From positions 1 through 12,477 of the forward strand of contig JASLXP010000349.1 of assembly GCA_030740295.1 (NCBI GenBank): a stretch of 12,477 nucleotides of DNA, written 5' to 3'. The notes under the pieces are model-generated. The model was given only the letters and a program-made list of their open reading frames with translations, was not told the DNA's origin and made no database searches. The stretch comes from Planctomycetota bacterium. GTDB taxonomy: Bacteria; Planctomycetota; PUPC01; JACPCR01. A program made the position numbers and the translations under genes. Positions 7,504 to 12,477 of this stretch are shown piece by piece. Numbering within the stretch: the stretch's first letter is position 1; every line of letters begins with the position of its first letter.

Positions 7504-7650
7504 TCAGCCCCTGCAAAAAAGTGCCAGGACTCGTCGAAGACGCCTGAGGCTGATGGGTTTCGAGACGACCAGGTCTACACACTGTGGGCGTTCGCCCTTT
7601 GCCCTCATCGCCATTCCTAATGCGGTGAGCATGATGTTGTACCCCAACAG
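7504..7650 (-). pseudogene. Possible response-regulator receiver-domain remnant
   Basis: The last ~46 residues of a minus-strand open frame (stop at 7504-7506) read like the end of a two-component receiver domain. IMLTALGMAMRAKG resembles the strand-4 region with its conserved Thr/Ser-Ala. LVVSKPISLRRLRRVLA resembles strand 5 with the conserved Lys-Pro, followed by helix 5. The T-to-K distance of 22 residues fits a receiver. The N-terminal half, including the phosphoacceptor Asp, is not found upstream in any minus-strand frame, and the only start is a TTG at 7797 with unrelated sequence after it. I infer a decayed 3' fragment of a response regulator or hybrid kinase. The similarity is by eye and could be coincidence. 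Confidence 0.35.
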
Positions 7651-7852
7651 AGATTTATTCGTGAAAGTCTGCGCGGTGTGCGTGTACTTTTCTTCCACAC
7701 GGTTGGAAGGTCGCCCGGCCGAGGCAAAAGAATGGCTTTTCATCCGGGGGGATGGTGACCCACTCTTTGGAGTGCGGTAACTTGGACGACAGCGCAAGAT
7801 TCTACTTGAACCGATTGTGATAGAAGCGGTTAGTTATAGTTAGGCGCTGAGG

Positions 7853-8065
7853 TTTCAGGGGCAAAGCCCCGGGCCGTTTGCCTAGCCCAGCCCAACAGGC
7901 TGGGTTTTCGGGCAGATCATCCTTAGGGGCGAAGCCCCGGTCATTTGCCCCAATGAATGGCCTCCTTATAAATGGCCGGGGCGTTGCCCCTTTTCAAATC
8001 TTTGTACTATTCACCCAGCCCGTTGGGCTGGGCTAGGCAAACAGCCCGGGGCTTCGCCCCTGAAA
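7853..8065. repeat. 213-base nested imperfect palindrome (REPIN- or MITE-like)
   Basis: The outer arms 7853-7905 and 8013-8065 are inverted copies matching at 50 of 53 bases. Inside them a second inverted pair, 7925-7946 and 7970-7991, matches at 19 of 22, with nearly the same centre (about 7958-7959). Each outer arm itself contains two hairpins: GGGGC-nnn-GCCCC (7858-7870 and 8048-8060) and CCCAGCC-n5-GGCTGGG (7886-7904 and 8014-8032). Two more GGGGC-nnn-GCCCC copies lie in the core (7926-7938 and 7978-7990), so there are four in all, with loops AAA, GAA, GTT and TTC. No target-site duplication or transposase is visible. It resembles paired REP elements (REPINs) or a small non-autonomous inverted-repeat element. 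It could also terminate transcription, since TTTT follows the hairpin at 7886-7904. Confidence 0.85.
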
Positions 8066-8237
8066 TCCGTCAAAACATCTCCGTCTTGGACTACCAGGCT
8101 CAGTGGCTGAGAATAGTCGGTGACCCCGACTCCACCCTGGCCATTCTGTCTTTTTCTCAGAAGGATAAACGATTACTATTGGAACCAGACCGGAATGCGT
8201 TGACTCATTGCTGCCATCCTGAAGCTGTTCGAAACAG

Positions 8238-9146
8238 ATGAAGATCATGACCACTCGGAAACTTCTGCCGCTTCTTTTTGCCCTGAACGCGTGTCTGCTG
8301 GCCGAGAAAGCCGCGCAGACTGTCTATAAGACTGAATCGAACATCACTTATTGCGAAGTGGACGGCAAGAAGCTCATTTTGAACGCGTTCCTCCCGCAGG
8401 GGATCGATAAGCCTGCTCCCGCAATGGTTCACATCCACGGCGGCTGGTGGAGCGGGGGAGGGCCGATGAGGCGTTTTGGCGGAGGGCGCTTCGCTCCATT
8501 TACGACACGCAAGATCGCCGTGTTTTCCATTCGGTATCGGCTCGGCAAGCAGGGCGGTTTTCCGGAGAACATTCGTGATTGCCGCAATGCTGTGCGCTTT
8601 GTTCGAAAGAATGCGAAGCGGTTCAACATCGATCCAGATCGCATCGGTTGCTTCGGCGGATCGGCAGGTGGGCACTTGAGCATGATGGTCGGCATGGCGC
8701 CCGAGGATTTCAAAGATGGCGGTCCGATGGCGGGACTCGAAGGAATTTCTCCTAAGGTGAGCAGCGCATTCGCCTGGGTCGGCCCGACAGATTTCATTCG
8801 TCAATGGAATGAATCCGTACCGGGCAAACCAAACAACGCCCAGCCGTACCATCGCGTTCTTTTCAAAGGGCGTATTCCCGACACTGAAGAAAACAAAGCG
8901 CACTACCTTTACATGTCACCGATGGGGCACGTGCGCAAGGAAATCCCTCCTATGCTGGTCTGCGACGGCGAAAAAGATCCTATCGTTCCGAATCAGCCGG
9001 GTCTGACATTGACGGAGGCCCTCAAAAAAGTGGGCGCCGATGCGACTTACTGGCTCACCAGGAATGGCGGTCACGGTTTTCCTGGCGGAAAGGGATTTCC
9101 TGAGCTGCTTGGTGATTTTCTTTCGCGGACTCTGGATATCGAGTGA
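8238..9146 (+). CDS. Exported alpha/beta hydrolase (BD-FAE/HSL-like esterase)
   Basis: A 302-residue alpha/beta hydrolase of the esterase/lipase type that carries an oxyanion HGG motif. HGGWW begins at residue 67, the nucleophile is S142 in GGSAGGH (GxSxG), and the acid and base are probably D247 (CDGEKDPIVP) and H279 (NGGHGF). The N-terminus has KxxxTRK followed by the hydrophobic LLPLLFALNACLLA, a likely signal peptide. LNAC could be an imperfect lipobox (C19), so it may be an anchored lipoprotein or cleaved after CLLA. Relatives remove acyl or feruloyl groups from plant or algal polysaccharides, but the substrate here is unknown. The start is ATG at 8238 or the nearby ATG at 8247; neither has a strong ribosome site. 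The sulfatase follows 18 bases downstream, suggesting an operon for breakdown of a decorated polysaccharide. Confidence 0.9.
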   Translation: MKIMTTRKLLPLLFALNACLLAEKAAQTVYKTESNITYCEVDGKKLILNAFLPQGIDKPAPAMVHIHGGWWSGGGPMRRFGGGRFAPFTTRKIAVFSIRYRLGKQGGFPENIRDCRNAVRFVRKNAKRFNIDPDRIGCFGGSAGGHLSMMVGMAPEDFKDGGPMAGLEGISPKVSSAFAWVGPTDFIRQWNESVPGKPNNAQPYHRVLFKGRIPDTEENKAHYLYMSPMGHVRKEIPPMLVCDGEKDPIVPNQPGLTLTEALKKVGADATYWLTRNGGHGFPGGKGFPELLGDFLSRTLDIE

Positions 9147-9164
9147 GACTGTTAACAGCGGCTG

Positions 9165-10553
9165 ATGATGAACTGTCCAAACATCCTCCTGATACATTCT
9201 GACCAGCATCGATACGACTGTGTTGGCGGGCATGGTCATCCACTGTTGAAGACGCCAGCAATGGATCGGCTCGCGGCCGAGGGGGTCGACTGCACCCATT
9301 CGTTCTGCCCGATCCCGCTTTGTGTGCCTGCGAGGGCATCGCTCATGAGCGGGCAGTATCCGACCGGGCATCTGGGCATCGCCAACTTTGATACCGAAGC
9401 GCCCCGGCCCTTCAATGATGATGTGCCACTGTTCAGCCATCTGTTAAACGAAGCAGGCTACAACCTTGGTTACGTGGGCAAGTGGCATCTCCATCCGACG
9501 AAAGATGCACGGGATTACGGTTTCCATGAATATGTTGGCGCCGGGCAATACGGCAAGTGGCGGAGAGAGCAGGGCCTGGAACCGATGCCTCGTGAAAATG
9601 CATGGCTCGGCGAACTCGATCCGCACATCGAACCGGACCAGTCAAGGCTGGGATGGGGCGCAAGCAACACAATCGATCTCCTCGAAAACTTCGCGTCCAG
9701 TGATTCTCCATTTTTCCTTCGATGGGATCCGCCGGAGCCGCATCTGCCGAATGTGGTGCCCGAGCCTTACCACTCTTTGTATCCACCATCCGAGATCGAG
9801 CCTTGGCCAAGCTTTCCTGACAGTCTCGAAGGCAAGCCCTACATTCAGAGGCAGCAGCTCCGCACGTGGGGGCTCGAAGGCTGGTCCTGGGAACAGTGGG
9901 CGCCGGTAGTGAGTCGTTACCTCGGCGACATCAGCCTGCTGGATGCACAGATTGGCCGTATTCTCGATGCCCTCGAACGTCTCGGTCTGAAGGAGAACAC
10001 TCTCGTCATCTATACCACCGACCACGGTGACATGTGCGGTGCCCACGGAATGATCGACAAACATTTCATCATGTACGACGATGTCGTTCGCGTGCCGATG
10101 ATCGCGCTCTGGCCGGGGCAATTGCCCGCCGGTTCTTCATGCGATGCGTTCATCGCGTCAGCCGTCGATCTCGCGGCGACCTTTTGCGATGTCGCAGGCG
10201 CACCCATCCCCAAGACTTTTCAGGGCCAATCTCTCATTCCGGTCCTGCGCGGTGAGACCGATGGCGGTCGCGACGACATCTTCAGCATGTATCACGGCAA
10301 CCAGTTCGGACTTTTCAGTCAACGCATGGTCCGCACCCGCCGCTGGAAATACGTCTGGAACGCGACCGCTGAGGATGAGCTGTACGACCTGGAAAACGAC
10401 CCGGGTGAATTAAGGAACCTCGCTACTGATTCCGCCCAATCAGAGGTCCTCACCGATCTTCGCCACCGCCTCATCCGCTGGATGGAAGAAACGAATGACC
10501 TCCTGCTGAATCGCTGGACAAGACCCCAGATTGAGGAGGGCCGGTCGATTTAA
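9165..10553 (+). CDS. Type I (S1) formylglycine-dependent sulfatase
   Basis: A 462-residue arylsulfatase-superfamily enzyme that hydrolyses sulfate esters. The modification motif CVPARASLMSG places the Cys to be converted to formylglycine at C53. Metal and sulfate ligands visible are D13/Q14 (HSDQHR), K106 and H108 (GKWH), D286/H287 (TTDHGD) and K299. The C-terminal ELYDLENDPGELRNLA is a typical sulfatase ending. The length is usual for the family. The N-terminus MMNCPNILLIHSDQHR enters the first beta strand directly, so there is no signal peptide; it is probably cytoplasmic, or the start is wrong, though no upstream extension is available because of the preceding gene. Starts at 9165 and 9168 are equivalent. 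A formylglycine-generating or anSME maturase must be encoded elsewhere. Substrate class is not predictable by eye. Confidence 0.95.
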   Translation: MMNCPNILLIHSDQHRYDCVGGHGHPLLKTPAMDRLAAEGVDCTHSFCPIPLCVPARASLMSGQYPTGHLGIANFDTEAPRPFNDDVPLFSHLLNEAGYNLGYVGKWHLHPTKDARDYGFHEYVGAGQYGKWRREQGLEPMPRENAWLGELDPHIEPDQSRLGWGASNTIDLLENFASSDSPFFLRWDPPEPHLPNVVPEPYHSLYPPSEIEPWPSFPDSLEGKPYIQRQQLRTWGLEGWSWEQWAPVVSRYLGDISLLDAQIGRILDALERLGLKENTLVIYTTDHGDMCGAHGMIDKHFIMYDDVVRVPMIALWPGQLPAGSSCDAFIASAVDLAATFCDVAGAPIPKTFQGQSLIPVLRGETDGGRDDIFSMYHGNQFGLFSQRMVRTRRWKYVWNATAEDELYDLENDPGELRNLATDSAQSEVLTDLRHRLIRWMEETNDLLLNRWTRPQIEEGRSI

Positions 10554-10560
10554 GAAAGCA

Positions 10561-10660
10561 GGATTCACGGATTCAGGATTCATGGATTCACCATTCACCA
10601 CTCACCATTCACTTCCGCCATTTACCATTCACGATTCACGATTCACCATTCACCATTCAC
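10561..10660. repeat. Degenerate heptanucleotide tandem array (NNATTCA)x12
   Basis: About twelve copies of a 7-base unit follow the sulfatase stop. GGATTCA occurs at 10561, 10569, 10576 and 10584; CCATTCA, CCACTCA and CCATTCA at 10591-10611; after a 13-base interruption, CCATTCA, CGATTCA, CGATTCA, CCATTCA and CCATTCA at 10625-10659. Most copies are head to tail with single-base slips. The array ends 11 bases before the likely start codon of the next gene. Units are too short for a CRISPR array and have no spacers. Replication slippage explains its origin; a function is unknown. Confidence 0.9.
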
Positions 10661-10671
10661 CTCCTCCACAC

Positions 10672-11034
10672 ATGCCTCCAGAAGTTTACAGATTTCTCCA
10701 TCTCGCCGGCGTCCTGGTTGTCTTCCTTTGCACGGGAGGGCTCGTCATTCCCACTATGATGGGGCCGAGCGAAAACGACAGGGGCGGACGCAGGCTAGCA
10801 ACGGTCTGTCTCGGCATTGCGATGTTCATCGTGCTTGTCACCGGCTTCGGTCTGATCGCCAGGCTTCAGTATGGTTTTCAGGGCTGGGTGATCGCGAAGA
10901 TGATAATCTGGTTCCTCATTGGCTGGCTGCTGATCTTCATCAGGCGCAGGCCGCGGTTGGGAAAGCAAGTCTGGTTCGTGATGATCGCCCTTGCTGCGGT
11001 CGCGGCTTACATTGCCGGTTTCAAGCCCTTCTGA
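10672..11034 (+). CDS. Small four-helix membrane protein of unknown function
   Basis: A 120-residue, strongly hydrophobic protein that I do not recognise. Four membrane segments are visible at about residues 5-30 (YRFLHLAGVLVVF), 42-66, 70-90 and 96-118, with an Arg-rich loop (FIRRRPRLGK) between the third and fourth that should face the cytoplasm. I chose the ATG at 10672 because the protein becomes hydrophobic immediately after it and the region before it is the heptamer array. The frame stays open through the array back to a TTG at 10531, with another ATG at 10582, so a longer form of up to 167 residues is possible. No Shine-Dalgarno sequence precedes 10672; the sequence there is CACCTCCTCC, the opposite of one. 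It might be co-transcribed with the sulfatase. Confidence 0.65.
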   Translation: MPPEVYRFLHLAGVLVVFLCTGGLVIPTMMGPSENDRGGRRLATVCLGIAMFIVLVTGFGLIARLQYGFQGWVIAKMIIWFLIGWLLIFIRRRPRLGKQVWFVMIALAAVAAYIAGFKPF

Positions 11035-11128
11035 TTCCCTTGGGACTTGGTGGCGCAGATTTCAGCCTGCTATCGCGCAAACGAAGTTCCCCTTCGCAGG
11101 TTACCGACCTTCGCCACTTCTGAACCCC

Positions 11129-11869
11129 TCACACAAACTTCATCGTCTTCGGCTCGCGCTCCATCTTGGAGCACACGTAAGGACGAATCAGGCGCTTAAT
11201 GTCCTTCGTGACACCCGGCGACAGCCTGATTGACCGGCCGTCGCTGATCCTTCGTTTTTGCAGCGCTGTGAGGCTGGCAATAGCTCCCTTTGAAGTCAGG
11301 GTCACTCGGTCGGGCATCCGGGCCGCACAACGTTCGCAGGTGATGCCGCCTTCGCTCATGCTGAAGTAGATACGCCGGCCTTGCGGCTTCTGCCAGCACG
11401 TGACGCACGATTCCAATTCAGGTCGAAAGCCGACCTCGCCAAGGAACTTGATCTCGAACTGAAACAGGACGCGGGGCACATCGTTCGCCTGTTCCAGTTC
11501 TCGAAGCGTGTTGATGATGAGGTTGAATGCGTCCGGATGTGGCTCGTCTTCGCGCGTCATGCCTCGAACGATGTCGGCCATATAATGCGCGGCATACATG
11601 CGTTCCTGTGACTCTCGCAGGCCGGCGAAAGAATTCTTGATCTTCGATTCAGAGATCGTGTGGAGCGTGCTTCGCGTGTGCCGGTAAAAAGTGATCTCGT
11701 TGTAGTTAAGCCGGTCAAATGTGCCGAGGAAAGGGCTCTTGGGCCGACGTGCTCCTTTAGCCATGCCGGAAAGGAGGCCAAACTTGCTTGTAAAGAGCGT
11801 GACGATCAAGCTGGTGTTGCTGTAATCGATCTGGTTGAGAATTACTGCATCAGTGGTCGGGATGGCCAT
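11129..11869 (-). CDS. recO: DNA repair protein RecO
   Basis: A 246-residue RecO of the RecFOR recombination-mediator pathway, which helps load RecA onto SSB-coated single-stranded DNA. The N-terminal OB-fold is visible in TDAVILNQIDYSNTSLIVTLFT and the following GLLSGMAKGARRPKS, the usual basic loop. A central helical region follows (YAAHYMADIV). The zinc module is intact: C155/C158 (ESCVTC) and C178/C181 (ITCERC). The length is typical. The ATG at 11869 lies 20 bases inside ybeY and gives the expected N-terminus, so the two genes are probably translated together. It is convergent with the small membrane-protein gene, with 94 bases between them and only a weak 5-base hairpin (CGAAG/CTTCG) there. 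Confidence 0.94.
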   Translation of the reverse strand: MAIPTTDAVILNQIDYSNTSLIVTLFTSKFGLLSGMAKGARRPKSPFLGTFDRLNYNEITFYRHTRSTLHTISESKIKNSFAGLRESQERMYAAHYMADIVRGMTREDEPHPDAFNLIINTLRELEQANDVPRVLFQFEIKFLGEVGFRPELESCVTCWQKPQGRRIYFSMSEGGITCERCAARMPDRVTLTSKGAIASLTALQKRRISDGRSIRLSPGVTKDIKRLIRPYVCSKMEREPKTMKFV

Positions 11870-12290
11870 GGCAATGTCTGGCTACGATTCGTTCCTGCTG
11901 CTGCGTCATTTCGTCCGCGTCTGCGTCGGTCTGATCATCATATCCGAGCAGGTGCAGGATGCCGTGTACGCAGTATCGAAAAGTCTCTTCCTGTATCGGC
12001 AGTCCACGGGCCCGGGCCTCCTGACGGGCCATCTCAACTGAGATCACGAGCTCCCCAAACTGGTTCTCAGGATTGGGAGCGCCCTCTTCAGCCAGCAGAA
12101 AAGAAATGACATCGGTAGGCCCCTCGTGCTGGAGGAATTGTTCGTTCACTTCCGCAATCGCCGCATTATCGACCAGAGCCAGGCTGAGCGTGCCCTCGAT
12201 GGCTTTCTCGAACTCCTGCGTAAGCCAGGATTCTAATCGGGCGAAATCGATATCTGAGCAGTCGGTGTTTTGAGCGATTTCCAGTTGCAT
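11850..12290 (-). CDS. ybeY: Endoribonuclease YbeY (rRNA maturation) with an Asp zinc ligand
   Basis: A 146-residue YbeY, a metal-dependent endoribonuclease that acts in 16S rRNA 3'-end processing and ribosome quality control. PTDVISF (residues 58-64) and GELVISVEMA are conserved family marks. The zinc motif is HGILHLLGYDDQ: H109 and H113 are present, but the usual third His of GYDH is Asp (D119). Asp at this place is also found, as I recall, in some other lineages such as Bacteroidetes, so the enzyme may be active. The start is ATG at 12290, without a clear Shine-Dalgarno sequence. The last 20 bases overlap recO. The promoter should lie in 12291-12407, shared divergently with the oxidoreductase gene; no convincing -35/-10 pair is visible. 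Confidence 0.92.
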   Translation of the reverse strand: MQLEIAQNTDCSDIDFARLESWLTQEFEKAIEGTLSLALVDNAAIAEVNEQFLQHEGPTDVISFLLAEEGAPNPENQFGELVISVEMARQEARARGLPIQEETFRYCVHGILHLLGYDDQTDADADEMTQQQERIVARHCHGHPDH

Positions 12291-12407
12291 GGGCCTGGGA
12301 ATGGAATGTTGGAGTCTGGATGATTTAACGATGTCGGAAGTCTTGCTACCAATTCTTTATATGATGTCTTCACACTTTTCATACCTGGCACCTTTAGAGA
12401 AAGACAC

Positions 12408-12477
12408 ATGGCAAAGCAACGCAAGGTCCGCTGCGCGGTGATCGGCCTGGGCATGGGACGGCATCACGCACAGAATT
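12408..12477 (+). CDS. Gfo/Idh/MocA-family oxidoreductase, N-terminal fragment
   Basis: The window ends 23 codons into this gene. After a short basic start (MAKQRKVRC), the sequence AVIGLGMGRHHAQN is the first beta strand and nucleotide-binding loop of Gfo/Idh/MocA NAD(P)-dependent sugar or inositol dehydrogenases, whose usual form is VGxGxxGxxH. The ATG at 12408 is preceded by AGAGAAAG about six bases upstream, a weak ribosome site. The gene is divergent from ybeY. Such oxidoreductases often accompany sulfatase and DUF1080 genes in carbohydrate-degrading bacteria, but the substrate cannot be told from the fragment. Confidence 0.75.
   Translation, partial: MAKQRKVRCAVIGLGMGRHHAQN

Larger units (their letters stand above)
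7390..8237. other. 848-base region without an intact gene
   Basis: Between the DUF1080 start and the hydrolase start I see no complete gene. The first ~110 bases should hold the DUF1080 promoter, but no clear -35/-10 pair stands out. 7504-7650 may be the remnant of a receiver domain (minus strand). 7651-7852 shows nothing I can name. 7853-8065 is a large nested palindrome. 8066-8237 should contain the hydrolase promoter; I see nothing distinct there. The plus-strand open frames at 7553-7780 and 7972-8241 overlap the remnant and the palindrome and resemble no family I know. Confidence 0.6.

Noticed and set aside
7972..8241. 89-residue plus-strand open frame with SPLGWARQTARGFAPE
   Set aside because: Its first half is simply the translated right arm of the palindrome, and the rest has no recognisable features.
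8205..8903. 232-residue minus-strand open frame opposite the alpha/beta hydrolase
   Set aside because: It is a shadow of the hydrolase, whose catalytic triad is visible on the plus strand.
10561..10660. CRISPR array
   Set aside because: The units are 7 bases, head to tail and without spacers, and no cas genes are nearby.
12291..12407. Sigma-70 promoters in the ybeY/oxidoreductase divergent spacer
   Set aside because: AT-rich words such as TATATGAT and TATAAAG occur, but none has a -35 partner at acceptable spacing on either strand.

Overview
This is a gene-dense bacterial chromosome segment of moderately high GC (estimated by eye). Radical-SAM futalosine menaquinone genes sit beside an S1 sulfatase, a DUF1080 protein, a sugar-type SDR and the start of a Gfo/Idh/MocA oxidoreductase. 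That mix resembles polysaccharide-degrading environmental bacteria of the PVC group (Verrucomicrobiota, Lentisphaerota, Planctomycetota) or neighbouring uncultured phyla. No rRNA or other marker is present, so the assignment is an inference.

Left part (1-5555, all minus strand, reading right to left): mqnE, mqnC, a DUF4149-type membrane protein, map, then after an 83-base gap a D-cysteine desulfhydrase-like PLP enzyme and a GNAT acetyltransferase that runs off the left edge. mqnC/DUF4149 and PLP enzyme/GNAT each overlap by 4 bases, and DUF4149/map by 41 bases, so this looks like one operon or two abutting ones. MqnE and MqnC perform the two radical-SAM steps of menaquinone synthesis by the futalosine route.

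Middle (5556-8237): a plus-strand SDR, divergent from mqnE, converges on a minus-strand DUF1080 protein. The next ~850 bases hold no intact gene. They contain a possible fragment of a response-regulator receiver domain and a 213-base, two-layer imperfect palindrome, the most striking non-coding structure of the window.

Right part (8238-12477): an exported alpha/beta hydrolase and a sulfatase are 18 bases apart on the plus strand, likely a catabolic pair. A degenerate heptamer array (about twelve NNATTCA units) lies directly upstream of a small four-helix membrane protein. The housekeeping pair ybeY-recO follows on the minus strand with a 20-base overlap; this YbeY has Asp in place of the usual third zinc-binding His. 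The window ends in the first 23 codons of a Gfo/Idh/MocA oxidoreductase.

I found no defence system, CRISPR array, tRNA, rRNA or complete mobile element. The candidates for novelty are the nested palindrome, the heptamer array at the 5' end of a membrane-protein gene, and the DUF4149 protein embedded in the menaquinone operon.
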